64,000 nucleotides of DNA from Bordetella sp. (GTDB lineage Bacteria; Pseudomonadota; Gammaproteobacteria; Burkholderiales; Burkholderiaceae_B). Where the stretch lies: NCBI GenBank assembly GCA_022818765.1, contig CP063810.1, positions 707,309-771,308 on the forward strand. Reading direction: 5' to 3'. The notes under the pieces are model-generated. The model worked only from the letters and a program-made list of their open reading frames with translations. It searched no databases and was not told where the DNA came from. Positions 46,678 through 58,830 of the stretch are shown here, piece after piece (within the stretch, counting starts at the first letter, position 1; every line of letters starts with the position of its first letter). The position numbers and the translations under genes were made by a program.

Positions 46678-47058
46678 TTAATAGTTGTTATTAATTTTTT
46701 TAAAAGTTTCTACAAATACAAAATCACAGTTGGGAAAAACATTTTTTTTGCCTAAACATAAATATAAACTACATATTTCTGGAAATTCATTGAAAAAACG
46801 ATTCTCTAAACGGTCTATTAAAGTTTCAATAAGATTTATGTGTTTTTGAGATGATAAAGGACATTCTTGAATAAATATTTCATATAAAGATCTGTAATCT
46901 AAGACACTGGTAATATCATTATCTTTTATTTCAGAAGTTATATTAATTTCAAATTCTGCATCTATTTTTAATGGTTGGGGAATGTAATATTCTTTTTCCA
47001 AAATACCAATATAAACATCTAAGTATATATTAGAAAATTTGATTTTTCTTGTTTTCAT
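46678..47058 (-). CDS. folB: Dihydroneopterin aldolase
   Basis: A 126-residue tunnelling-fold enzyme of folate synthesis. IYLDVYIGILEKEYYIPQPL matches the FolB start (LRGIHAHIGI.. pattern), DITSVLDYRSLYEIF holds the conserved DY, and LIETLIDRLENRFF includes the usual ET helix. The family is diverse, but length and motif order fit. It is convergent with pgsA. Confidence 0.85.
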   Translation of the reverse strand: MKTRKIKFSNIYLDVYIGILEKEYYIPQPLKIDAEFEINITSEIKDNDITSVLDYRSLYEIFIQECPLSSQKHINLIETLIDRLENRFFNEFPEICSLYLCLGKKNVFPNCDFVFVETFKKINNNY

Positions 47059-47203
47059 GTGTTTTGAAAAACTTACAATTTGAGAATTTTAATGTTTATA
47101 TTTTCGATAAAATTAATGAGATGAAAGACTTTCATGAAAAAATAAATTTTATTCTTTTAAAATTTAAATACAAAATCCATATAAACATTTATCGAATCCT
47201 GAT

Positions 47204-47231
47204 TTGCTAAGTTAAAAAATCACGCTATACT
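47204..47231 (+). promoter_or_regulatory. Putative sigma-70 promoter of the atp operon
   Basis: TTGCTA, a 16-base spacer and TATACT lie about 85 bases before atpI on the plus strand, in the only sizeable gap before the operon. Four of six and five of six bases match consensus. No better pair was seen in the gap. Confidence 0.5.
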
Positions 47232-47316
47232 TGAAAATATTGATTTCTTCTTAATTGAATTAGGTTAAAATAACAGCTAATTTTTATTTTTTCAAGAAAA
47301 AGTCAGTAGGATCAAT

Positions 47317-47772
47317 ATGACAGTGAGATCTTGTATTAACAAATTAAAAATGAATGATTATTTTTTGTTAACAAATCAATCCTGTCAATTTCTGATTAAA
47401 TATCTTTTCATACAAGTTTTTACAAGTTTTTGTATAACAATTATTATAGGCATTTCAATTGGAAAATTAGAAAGTTTATCAATATTGATTGGGTCATTAA
47501 TTTATATTTTACCAAATTTGATATTTGCTTGTTGGCTTATAATTAGCTTTTCTAAAAAGGAGAAAAAAATTTTCAACTTTTTTCTTGGAATTGGGATATT
47601 TAAACCTTTTTTAATAGCTTTTATATTTTGGTTTGTTTCTCAACTTACAAAAAATTTTTTATCTTTCCCATTTATTTTAATTGGTTTTTTATGTACTTTG
47701 AAAAGTTATTTTTTTATTCCAATCTTTCGAAAATTTTTTCCTCTTAATTGTTTAAAATTAACCAAAATCTAA
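47317..47772 (+). CDS. atpI: ATP synthase accessory protein AtpI
   Basis: A 151-residue protein with about four membrane helices, first in the atp operon. AtpI helps assemble the c-ring. Sequence conservation in this family is low; the call rests on helix layout, the segment LIGSLIYILPNLIFACWLI and its place right before atpB. The basic N-terminus and length agree with beta-proteobacterial AtpI. Confidence 0.82.
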   Translation: MTVRSCINKLKMNDYFLLTNQSCQFLIKYLFIQVFTSFCITIIIGISIGKLESLSILIGSLIYILPNLIFACWLIISFSKKEKKIFNFFLGIGIFKPFLIAFIFWFVSQLTKNFLSFPFILIGFLCTLKSYFFIPIFRKFFPLNCLKLTKI

Positions 47773-47814
47773 GTTTTATTACATTTTGTTATGTGGATTC
47801 AATAGGATTTATAG

Positions 47815-48699
47815 ATGCATAATACTAATGCAGATTCACCATTTTCTGCTTACATTCAACATCACTTAATACATTGTAACAATATTGGTGAAAAACAATC
47901 TTTCATTGCTCAATTTAATATTATTAACTATGACTCGTTATTTTGGTCTATTTTTATGGGTTGTTTGTTAATTTTTATTTTTTTATTAATCGCACATCGC
48001 GCTTCATCAGAAAATCCTAATCGATTCCAAATTCTTATAGAAATGATCATTGAAATGGTTGATAATCAATCAAGGTCTATTATTCATAATGTTGAAAGCA
48101 GAAAATTTGTTACTCCTCTTGTTCTTACGTTATTTATATGGATTATTTTTATGAATTCTTTGGATTTACTTCCAGTAGATCTTATTCCATCAATATTTTC
48201 ATTATTAGGATTAGGTTCAAAGCATGGTGATTTGTTATATTATCATCGCATCTTACCTACTGCTGATTTGAATGTGACAATGGGTATGTCTTTTGGAGTA
48301 TTGCTTTTGGTTTTTTACTACAAACTCAAATTAAAAAATATCAATGGATTTTTGGCAGATTTATTAATCACTCCTTTTTATTCTAAAAACAAGTTTTATT
48401 TGATTCTTCTTTTACCTGCAAATTTAATTTTAAATTCTGTTGAATATGCAGCAAAATCTATATCTCTGGGAATGCGTTTGTTTGGTAATATGTTTGCAGG
48501 AGAATTAGTATTTATGCTAATAGCGTTGTTAGGGGGGGCTTGGAGTGGTTTCAACACTTATAGTATTTTGTTTGGATTGACTCATATTTTAACAGGTTCT
48601 ATTTGGGGCATATTTCATATATTGGTAATAGTACTTCAAGCGTTTATTTTCATGATGCTTACTTTAGTTTACATAGGTCAAGCACATGAAAATCACTAA
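47815..48699 (+). CDS. atpB: ATP synthase subunit a
   Basis: The Fo stator subunit forming the proton half-channels. The 294-residue membrane protein carries the essential Arg in [15 protein letters not shown] and the preceding [35 protein letters not shown] and the C-terminal [17 protein letters not shown] are standard. It follows atpI by 42 bases. Confidence 0.97.
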   Translation: MHNTNADSPFSAYIQHHLIHCNNIGEKQSFIAQFNIINYDSLFWSIFMGCLLIFIFLLIAHRASSENPNRFQILIEMIIEMVDNQSRSIIHNVESRKFVTPLVLTLFIWIIFMNSLDLLPVDLIPSIFSLLGLGSKHGDLLYYHRILPTADLNVTMGMSFGVLLLVFYYKLKLKNINGFLADLLITPFYSKNKFYLILLLPANLILNSVEYAAKSISLGMRLFGNMFAGELVFMLIALLGGAWSGFNTYSILFGLTHILTGSIWGIFHILVIVLQAFIFMMLTLVYIGQAHENH

Positions 48700-48745
48700 A
48701 AATATTTGTGTTGTTAATAATTGATTTTTTGATTCTTTATTTTAG

Positions 48746-49000
<255 letters not shown>

Positions 49001-49069
49001 TAATAATAGTTAATGTATTTCAGCTAAACCTAAGTCTGATTTTTAAGAAGAGAGAAGGGAGGGCCTGCT

Positions 49070-49540
49070 ATGAATTTAAATGCGACCATTTTTTTTCAAA
49101 TGTTGGTATTTTTTATTCTTGGATGGATAACAATGAAATTTGTTTGGCCTCCTCTTATAAAAGCGATTGAAGAACGTCAAAAAAAAATAGCAGAGGGTTT
49201 ATCAGCTGCTGAAAAAGGGAAAAAAGATTTAGCAGAAATGCAAGAACGAATTAGATTAATTGATTCATCTTCAAAATCTAAAATGCGAGAATATATGATC
49301 GAAGCTGAGAACCAAGCTTCTTTTATTGTAGAAAAGGCCAAACAAGATGCGGAAATTTATCGCTTAAATTTATTACAACAAACAGAAAAGGATATTGAAA
49401 ATATTGTATTTGAAGCTAAAGAAACTTTGCGTCAAGATTTAGCTAATTTAGTGGTTAAAGGGGTTGAAAAAATATTAAATCGTGAAATTGATGCTGATAT
49501 GCATCAAGAAATCTTGATTGAACTTAAAGAACAGCTTTAA
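49070..49540 (+). CDS. atpF: ATP synthase subunit b
   Basis: The peripheral stalk. The 156-residue protein has one N-terminal helix (about 5-25, MLVFFILGWITMKFVWPPL) and a long charged coiled coil. The very strong SD GAAGGGAGGG is unusual in this AT-rich window and may ensure two b copies per complex. Confidence 0.96.
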   Translation: MNLNATIFFQMLVFFILGWITMKFVWPPLIKAIEERQKKIAEGLSAAEKGKKDLAEMQERIRLIDSSSKSKMREYMIEAENQASFIVEKAKQDAEIYRLNLLQQTEKDIENIVFEAKETLRQDLANLVVKGVEKILNREIDADMHQEILIELKEQL

Positions 49541-49545
49541 TTAGG

Positions 49546-50103
49546 ATGAATAGGATGATTATTAGATCCTTAACTGTTGTTAAACCTTATGCTGAAGCTT
49601 TATATTCATTAGCCAGTAAAGATAAAGCTGAGTTGAAGAAATGGTTTTGTTTTCTTCAGGAATTAATCAAAATCTTAAAAAATGAACATATTCTTAATCA
49701 TATAATTTTAAATCCATATTTGGAAAATTTTCAAAAAATTGAACTGTTTATATCTATTATTCAAATATTGGATCAACCAAAACATTCTTCAAATTTTATT
49801 AAACTCTTAATTGAAAATAAACGAATTTTACTTTTACCAGAGATATTTAAACAGTTTCAGATATTACAGGATGAAAATGATGGAGTGGCAGAGGTTCTGA
49901 TTCTAAGTGCTTTTCCAATATTGAAAAAGCATTTAGAAAATATTATTCCATTGCTCGAACAGAAATTTCGTCAAAAACTTAGACCCAGAGTAGTATTGGA
50001 TAAATCTATAATCGGCGGTGTTTGTTTTGAAGTTAAGGATCAAATTTTTGATATTTCTATACTAGAAAAATTAAATCAAATGACTAGGTTATTGCTTGCT
50101 TGA
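49546..50103 (+). CDS. atpH: ATP synthase subunit delta
   Basis: Joins the peripheral stalk to the top of F1. The 185-residue protein begins with VVKPYAEALYSLA and ends with DKSIIGGVCFEVKDQIFDIS, the delta/OSCP signature. It follows atpF by 5 bases. Confidence 0.95.
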   Translation: MNRMIIRSLTVVKPYAEALYSLASKDKAELKKWFCFLQELIKILKNEHILNHIILNPYLENFQKIELFISIIQILDQPKHSSNFIKLLIENKRILLLPEIFKQFQILQDENDGVAEVLILSAFPILKKHLENIIPLLEQKFRQKLRPRVVLDKSIIGGVCFEVKDQIFDISILEKLNQMTRLLLA

Positions 50104-50161
50104 TACACCTTATACACTTAATTGAAAAGAACTTGTTTTAACAAAGATTCCAGGAGTCAAT

Positions 50162-51702
50162 ATGTATCTTAAACCCTCTGAGATCAGTCAACTTTTAAAA
50201 GATCGGATTGAGGGAATAAAGACCCTGTCGGAGATATCTGTTCAGGGTACTGTCTTATCAGTCACAGATGGTATAGCTCGTGTTTATGGGTTATCTAATG
50301 CAATTTATGGAGAGGTGCTTGAATTTCCTAATAATATTTTAGGATTAGCTTTAAACCTTGAGCATGATTCAATAGGAGTTGTAATCCTTGGCGATTATTT
50401 AAGCATTTCCGAAGGTGATCGCGTTAAATCTACAGGTCGTGTACTCGAAGTGCCTGTAGGACCAGAATTAAATGGTCGGGTAGTAAATGCACTAGGTGAG
50501 CCTATTGATGGAAAGGGTCCAATCTTTACTAAAGAAAAAGATGTTATTGAAAAACCTGCTCCAGGTGTTATTGCTCGTTGCTCCGTATCTCAACCATTAC
50601 AAACAGGTATTAAAGCAATTGATACTATGGTTCCAATTGGTCGAGGTCAACGTGAATTAATTATAGGTGATCGTCAAACAGGAAAAACTGCGATTGCTAT
50701 TGACACTATAATTAATCAAAAAATACTGGTGTTAAATGTATTTATGTAGCTATTGCACAAAAAGCATCTACTGTTAGCAGCTTGGTTAAAAAATTAGATG
50801 AACATGGAGCTTTAGCATATACTACTGTTGTAGTTGCTGCTGCTTCAGATTCTGCTGCTATGCAATATTTGGCTCCTTATGCAGGTTGCACAATGGGGGA
50901 ATATTTCCGAGATCGTGGGCAAGATGCTTTAATTATTTACGATGATTTAACAAAACAAGCATGGGCATATCGTCAAATATCATTATTATTGCGCAGGCCA
51001 CCTGGCCGAGAAGCTTATCCTGGGGATATTTTTTACCTTCATTCTCGTTTACTTGAACGAGCTGCTCGTGTAAATACAAATTATGTTGAAAAGTTCAACA
51101 ATGGTGCTATTAAGGGAAAAACAGGTTCATTAACTGCATTACCAATCATTGAAACACAAGCAGGTGATGTGTCCGCATTTGTTCCAACTAATGTTATCTC
51201 TATTACGGATGGTCAAATTTTTTTAGAAACAGATTTATTTAATTCTGGAATACGACCAGCTATTAATGCTGGTATTTCGGTTTCTCGTGTTGGAGGAGCA
51301 GCCCAAACTAAAATTGTTAAAAAGTTATCGGGTGGTATTCGCACTGATTTAGCTCAATATCGTGAATTGGCTGCTTTTTCTCAATTTTCTTCTGATTTAG
51401 ATAATGCAACGCGATCTCAATTAGAAAGAGGGAAACGTGTTATAGAACTTCTCAAACAACCACAATTTCATCCATTAGAATTATGGGAACAAATTGTGGT
51501 TTTGCTTTGCATGAATAAAGGTTATTTAGATGATATAGAAGTTTGTAAAATTATGAATTTTGAAAGACTTTTGAAAGATAGGCTTAAATCTGAATGCCAA
51601 GTTATAATCGATCGTATTAATCATAAACAGGAATTATCTAAAGATGATGAGTCAAAATTATTAAAAAGTATTGAAAGGTTTAAAGAATTGAATTTATTTT
51701 GA
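50162..51702 (+). CDS. atpA: ATP synthase subunit alpha, one frameshift
   Basis: The non-catalytic F1 subunit. Frame one covers residues 1 to about 188 with Walker [15 protein letters not shown] and breaks at NQK. Frame two resumes with the expected [20 protein letters not shown] and runs to the stop with [23 protein letters not shown] and RVGGAAQTK. An extra A in the A6 run at 50718-50723 restores exactly 513 residues, the E. coli length. A lost alpha subunit is not credible with the rest of the operon intact. Confidence 0.95.
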
Positions 51703-51758
51703 ATAGACGATTTTTTGATCAATTATGCAATCCTTAGAGCTGAGAGTAATAAAATACA

Positions 51759-52663
51759 ATGCCTGAAATTAAAGCAATCCGGACAAAAATTAAAAGTATT
51801 GAAAATACTTGTAAAATTACTAAAGCCATGGAAATGGTTGCTGCTTCTAAAATGCGCAAAGCACAAAATAGAATGTTATCTGGACGGCCATATGCTAATA
51901 AAGTTCGGAAGATTGCTATCCATTTAATGCAAGCTAATCCAGAATATTCACATCCTTACCTAATCAATAGAAATATTGAATCTGTTGGGATAATTATGAT
52001 ATCTACAGATAAAGGACTTTGTGGTGGACTTAATACCAATGCAGCTCGTCTTGTTATAACTAAAATTAAAGAGTTTGAGAGGAAAGGAATTTCTCTACAA
52101 ACAACAGCTTTTGGTGAAAAAGCTCTCAATTTGTTAATTCGAATTGGTACAAACTTGGTATCTCAAGAGACTCAATTAGGTGATGAGCCAAAGTTTGATC
52201 GTTTTCTAGGAGCGATAAAAGTTCAATTAGATGCTTATTTGAAAAATAAAATTGATGCTATCTATGTAATAACCACTCGTTTTATTAACACTATGACTCA
52301 GGAACCTATTTTTTTCAATTATTACCACTATCCTCAGATTTAAACAATCCTTATGATTTAAGTAATTCTTCATCTATTTCTGTTGATGAAACGGAGAATT
52401 ATAAATGGGATTATATTTATGAACCTAGTTCAAAGATTGTCATAGATGATTTATTAAAACGTTATATAGAATCTCTTGTATATCAATCAGTTTCTGAAAA
52501 TATAGCTTCAGAACAATCTGCTAGAATGGTTGCTATGAAAGCATCAACAGAGAATGCTATAAAAATTATTGATGATTTGCAAGTTATTTATAATAAAACA
52601 CGACAAGCTTCTATTACCAAAGAAATTTCAGAAATTGTTGGCGGCGCTGCTGCAATTATCTAA
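51759..52663 (+). CDS. atpG: ATP synthase subunit gamma, one frameshift
   Basis: The central rotor shaft. Frame one has [33 protein letters not shown] and [11 protein letters not shown], then stops at 52343 after a T7 run (52309-52315). Frame two continues [36 protein letters not shown] and ends [13 protein letters not shown] at 52663. One more T restores about 301 residues, normal for beta-proteobacteria. The C-terminal helix that enters the alpha-beta hexamer is in the second frame, so the product is useless without correction or slippage. Confidence 0.93.
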
Positions 52664-52680
52664 TTATCATCGATTATTAA

Positions 52681-54111
<1,431 letters not shown>

Positions 54112-54132
54112 ATTAAAGGATTTCTTATATTT

Positions 54133-54549
54133 ATGGACCTTTATGTTGATATAGTTAGTTCAAGTAATTCAATTTTTTCAGGAAGGGTAAAATTTATAAC
54201 ATTGCCTGGTGAATTGGGTGAATTAGGTGTTTTAAAAGGACATGTTCCATTAATATCACGAATTATTCCGGGAATGATTAAAATACTTCATCATGATGAT
54301 TCAGAACAAAATATTTTTGTTGCCGGGGGAATTTTAGAAGTTCAACCAAATTTAGTAACTGTACTCGCTGATACGGCTATTCGTGCAGAAGATTTAGATG
54401 AATCAAAAGCATTAGAAGCTAGAAAAAAAGCAGAAGATGCTTTGAAAAATTCTAAAAACCAAGCAGATATTTCTGTTGTCGAAGCGGAGTTGATAATGTT
54501 AATTGAACAGGCACGAGCTGCTAAAAAATTTAAATATAAGAATAGATAA
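54133..54549 (+). CDS. atpC: ATP synthase subunit epsilon
   Basis: A 138-residue regulatory rotor subunit: N-terminal beta sandwich with [40 protein letters not shown], and a C-terminal helical hairpin ([20 protein letters not shown]). It can brake ATP hydrolysis. It closes the operon and is followed 57 bases later by hemE. Confidence 0.97.
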   Translation: MDLYVDIVSSSNSIFSGRVKFITLPGELGELGVLKGHVPLISRIIPGMIKILHHDDSEQNIFVAGGILEVQPNLVTVLADTAIRAEDLDESKALEARKKAEDALKNSKNQADISVVEAELIMLIEQARAAKKFKYKNR

Positions 54550-54605
54550 CTTTTTAATATTTTCTAAAAATAAAGAAATTGAGATAAGTTTTGAAGGATT
54601 AATTT

Positions 54606-55678
54606 ATGTCTGTTCTTACTTTAAAAAATGATACTTTTCTCCGAGCATTGTTTAGAAAACCTGTCCCATATACACCAATTTGGTTAATGCGGCAAGCTGG
54701 AAGATATCTTCCAGAATATAGAGCTTTACGATCAAGATCTGGATCATTTATAAATTTAGTAAACAATCCAGAATTTTCATGCGAAGTTACTTTACAACCT
54801 TTAAAACGTTATCCTTTAGATGCAGCTATTTTATTTTCTGATATTCTGATTTTACCTAATGCAATGGGTTTAGATTTGCATTTTTCAGAAAATTCTGGAC
54901 CATATTTTACTAATCCAATTCGAGATGAAGATCATGTCAATAAGCTTTTTATTCCAGATATGGATAAGTTGAATAGTACCTTCACTACAATTAGTTTGGT
55001 CCAAAGAGAATTAGAGGGTAAAATTCCTCTAATTGGTTTTTCAGGCAGTCCATGGACATTGGCCTGTTATATGATTGAAGGTAGAGGAAGTAATAATTAT
55101 GAGTTAACAAAATCAATGTTGTATTCCAATCCTAAATTATTACACCGTATTCTTGAAATTAATACTGAAGCTATTACTCAATTTTTAAATATGCAGATCA
55201 AGTCTGGGATACAAGCAGTTATGTTATTTGATAGTTGGGGGGGATATTAGCTGGTAGTTTATTTCAAGAATTTTCTCTTTCCTATATTCAAAAAATTATT
55301 AAAAATTTAAATAAAAAAATTAATAATCACAAAATACCTACTATTGTTTTTGTAAAAGGAGGTGGTCTGTGGTTAGAAGATATTGCAAATTGTGGATGTG
55401 ATGCTGTTAGCTTGGATTGGACAGTGAATCTTTCTTCAGCGCGATGCCGAGTAAAAGATTTTGTAGCTCTTCAAGGGAATCTTGATCCTTCAGTTCTTCT
55501 GAGCAAACCATCAGTAATTCGTTCTGAAGCACGACGTGTATTGAATTCTTTTAGCTTGAATAAGAATAATAATTCTGGACATGTTTTTAATCTTGGACAT
55601 GGAGTTTCTAAATTCACCCCTACAAATTCTATTGCTGAATTAATTGATGAAGTCCATACATATAGTAGAGTAAAATGA
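54606..55678 (+). CDS. hemE: Uroporphyrinogen decarboxylase, one frameshift
   Basis: Converts uroporphyrinogen III to coproporphyrinogen III in haem synthesis. Frame one has [34 protein letters not shown] and [16 protein letters not shown], then reads DSWGGY-stop at the G7 run (55237-55243). Frame two continues [32 protein letters not shown] and [13 protein letters not shown]8 run would give 357 residues, the usual length. The cell has haem proteins (cydA, cytochrome c), so loss is unlikely. SD GAAGGA is present. Confidence 0.94.
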
Positions 55679-55769
55679 CTAACTAATTTTTAAATTCAAA
55701 AGAAAAATTATTTATAATTATCAAGTTTTAAAGTTTTAAATATTTTTAGTAATCATTTTATCTAATTAA

Positions 55770-57884
55770 TTGAATAACCTGTTCATGCCTAATCTTCAAG
55801 GTTTATATTCGGATTCTGTTTTTTGGGTACAGGTTGCCTTAAATGTTCCTTTATTAAGACTTTTTGATTATAAAAGTACAATTCCTATTTGTGTTGGCAT
55901 GCGAGTTATTGTTCCATTTGGAAAACGAATTTTAATTGGTGTAGTAATTAATCAGTTGGATAAACCATCAATTGATCAAAGTTTAATTCGAAAAATAGAG
56001 ATGGTTTTAGATGATACTCCTCCATTTAATTCAGATTGGTTAAGATTAGTAAAATTTACTGCTGAATACTATCATCATTCATTAGGTGAAGTAATTCTTT
56101 CTGTTATTCCGAATTCATTGCGTAATGTATCTTCATATAAAGGATTTAATATAGATAAAGGGCCTATTGCTAAAATGCATAAAAGAGTCTTAGCAAAAAA
56201 TAAACAAGCTTGTATATTAAAAAAATTTATTGAACCTCCTTTATTAAGTGAAGAACAAAAAAAAGCTGTAAATATTATAGAGTCAATCAAAGGATTCAAA
56301 ACAATATTATTATATGGTGTAACAGGAAGTGGAAAAACAGAAGTCTATCTTAGAGCTATACAAAACACTTTATCTTCTGGCAGTCAAGTTCTAGTAATGG
56401 TTCCAGAAATTAATTTAGCTCCACAATTAGAGCTCTCTTTGAGAATTCGTCTTGAAATCATGCTTGGATGTAAAGCTTTAGCCATTATGCATAGTAATCT
56501 CACTGAGACTCAAAGGGTAGAAACTTGGTTTAAAGTGCAAAATTCTCAAATTAAAATTTTGTTAGGCACTCGTATGTCTATTTTTGCTCCTTTTTCTAAA
56601 TTAGGTCTGATTGTAGTTGATGAAGAACATGATATGTCATATAAACAACGTGATGGATTACGTTATTCTGCACGTGATTTAGCTATTTGGCGCGCAAATA
56701 ATTTAAATATTCCCGTTATCTTAGGTTCAGCTACACCATCTCTTGAAACTTGGTCTCATGCTGAAAACGGAAAATATTTAAGATTAAATTTAACAAATCG
56801 AGTAAAATTTAAAAAACTTCCAAAAGTTCATTTGATTAATATTAATCGAGAGAAATTCAAAAATGGTTTAGCACCACAATTGATTCATGCGATTGAAAAT
56901 CGTTTAAATAAAAAGGAACAATCTCTTATTTTTTTAAATAGACGAGGTTATGCGCCTGTACTTTATTGTACATTTTGTTCCTGGATTAGTAATTGCCCAA
57001 GATGTTCGGCATTTTCTGTTTTACATAAACAATACCAAGTTAATCTTAGCAGGTTAACTTGTCATTATTGTGGATATGAAACACCAGTAATTAAAATGTG
57101 CCCAAAATGCGGCGCTCAATATTTAAGACCAATAGGATATGGTACTCAACGAATTGAAACTAATATTCGGAAATTATTTCCAACAGCAAAAACAGTTCGA
57201 ATTGATGCAGATACTACTCGACGCAAAGGTTCAGCTAATATCTTATTTAACTCTGTTCATTCAGGAGAAATTGATATTCTTATTGGTACACAAATGATTT
57301 CTAAAGGTCATGATTTTAGCAAATTAAGTTTAATAGGAATTTTAAATACTGATTCAGTTTTGTTTACACAAGATTTCAGAGGATCTGAACGGTTATTTGC
57401 TCAATTAATGCAAGTAACAGGTCGAGCTGGTAGACATTTAAACAATAGCGAAGTCTTTGTTCAAACGGAATATGCAGAACAATCTGTATATAAATTTTTA
57501 AAATGTCATGATTATATTGGATTTGCAAAAAGTGCTTTATGTGATCGAAAGATAGTGAATTTACCTCCATATTCGTATCAAGCATTATTAACAGCTGAAT
57601 CTAAAAATTTGGTCCATGCTATTAGCTTTTTAAAAAAAGCTAAATCTATTATTAAAGATCATTCGTGGTTTGATTCTGATCTTTTAAATGAAATTACTAT
57701 GCATGATCCAGTTCCATTGCGTGTAATGCGAATTGCAAATATCGAGAGAGCTCAACTTTTAGTAGAGAGTAAACATCGAACAATTTTACAAAAATTTTTA
57801 AAAAATTGGATGAGAAGTTTGCCAAATATTACATCAAATAATAAAACTCGCTGGAAACTTGATATTGATCCTGTAGAAATTTAA
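55770..57884 (+). CDS. priA: Primosomal protein PriA
   Basis: A replication-restart helicase. The 704-residue protein has an N-terminal DNA-binding domain (VALNVPLLRLFDYK), Walker A YGVTGSGKTEVY, box DEEHDMSYKQRDG, two zinc-binding cysteine clusters (about residues 400-445, CTFC, CPRC, CHYC, CPKC) and GRAGRH. TTG 55770 is the first start, and ATG 55785 is a good alternative. Retention of PriA suggests fork-restart capacity is kept. Follows hemE as in relatives. Confidence 0.95.
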   Translation: MNNLFMPNLQGLYSDSVFWVQVALNVPLLRLFDYKSTIPICVGMRVIVPFGKRILIGVVINQLDKPSIDQSLIRKIEMVLDDTPPFNSDWLRLVKFTAEYYHHSLGEVILSVIPNSLRNVSSYKGFNIDKGPIAKMHKRVLAKNKQACILKKFIEPPLLSEEQKKAVNIIESIKGFKTILLYGVTGSGKTEVYLRAIQNTLSSGSQVLVMVPEINLAPQLELSLRIRLEIMLGCKALAIMHSNLTETQRVETWFKVQNSQIKILLGTRMSIFAPFSKLGLIVVDEEHDMSYKQRDGLRYSARDLAIWRANNLNIPVILGSATPSLETWSHAENGKYLRLNLTNRVKFKKLPKVHLININREKFKNGLAPQLIHAIENRLNKKEQSLIFLNRRGYAPVLYCTFCSWISNCPRCSAFSVLHKQYQVNLSRLTCHYCGYETPVIKMCPKCGAQYLRPIGYGTQRIETNIRKLFPTAKTVRIDADTTRRKGSANILFNSVHSGEIDILIGTQMISKGHDFSKLSLIGILNTDSVLFTQDFRGSERLFAQLMQVTGRAGRHLNNSEVFVQTEYAEQSVYKFLKCHDYIGFAKSALCDRKIVNLPPYSYQALLTAESKNLVHAISFLKKAKSIIKDHSWFDSDLLNEITMHDPVPLRVMRIANIERAQLLVESKHRTILQKFLKNWMRSLPNITSNNKTRWKLDIDPVEI

Positions 57885-57951
57885 AAATAAGAAATCTAAT
57901 CTTTAATTTTTGTAAAAAATGTAATGCAAAGTGGGATTGAAAAATAAAAAT

Positions 57952-58788
57952 TTATTGATTCCGTAACTTGCGAACAGCTTCAGATAATTCTCCTGCGGTT
58001 AGGCCTATAGGTCCAATTCCTTGACTAACAAGCAAATCAGCTGCAGCTCCGTGTAACCAAACAGCTCCAGGAACAGCTTCCTCAAGACTTATATTTTGAG
58101 CAATTAAACTACCAATTATTCCAGATAAAACATCCCCTGTACCAGAAGTAGCCAATCCAACATTTCCTGTTGTATTTTTCATAATAAGACCATCTGGTTG
58201 ACAAATAATAGTATCTTTCCCTTTTAATACAATCCATGATTTATAAAGTTTACTTAAAGCTAAGGCACTTCCTTCTCTATCTGATTGAATCTGTTTAACA
58301 GTAAGATTTAATAATCTACTCGCTTCAACTGGATGAGGAGTTAATACAATAGGTCTCAAATTATTTTGTGTATTAATTGAAATTCTACGTTTTGCGAGCA
58401 AATTAAGACCATCAGCATCTAAAACTAATGGAGTATTTTGATATTTAATTAAATAATTAAGTAAAATTTTGGACAGATTACTTTGACCTAGCCCACATCC
58501 AGCAACCCAAACATTTATGGAAATATTAGATTTCAACCAATACATTGCATTAGATAGCATGAGTTCTGGATATAATATATCACAATTTAACGGAGTCTTT
58601 TTTTGGGCAAAGCCAATTAAAACTTTGCCAGCTCCAGTTTTTAAAGCAGCACGCCCTGCTAACAATGGAGCTCCAACCATACCAATTCCACCACCTAAAA
58701 TACATATCGTTCCAAAACAGCCTTTGTTCGCAGACGAATTTCGTTTTTTAAATACAGTGGGTAAAATATCCGGATTAATATATTGCAA
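57952..58788 (-). CDS. nnrD: ADP-dependent NAD(P)H-hydrate dehydratase
   Basis: Repairs hydrated NAD(P)H using ADP. The 278-residue ribokinase-like protein has SANKGCFGTICILGGGIGMVG, VLTPHPVEASRLL, WIVLKGKDTIICQPDG and GTGDVLSGIIGSLIAQ. The N-terminal epimerase domain (NnrE) of the E. coli two-domain form is absent, giving the stand-alone dehydratase. It is convergent with priA. Confidence 0.92.
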   Translation of the reverse strand: MQYINPDILPTVFKKRNSSANKGCFGTICILGGGIGMVGAPLLAGRAALKTGAGKVLIGFAQKKTPLNCDILYPELMLSNAMYWLKSNISINVWVAGCGLGQSNLSKILLNYLIKYQNTPLVLDADGLNLLAKRRISINTQNNLRPIVLTPHPVEASRLLNLTVKQIQSDREGSALALSKLYKSWIVLKGKDTIICQPDGLIMKNTTGNVGLATSGTGDVLSGIIGSLIAQNISLEEAVPGAVWLHGAAADLLVSQGIGPIGLTAGELSEAVRKLRNQ

Positions 58789-58830
58789 ATTTAGAATTAT
58801 TTAAAAATCACTAATTAAGGTCACTAAAAT

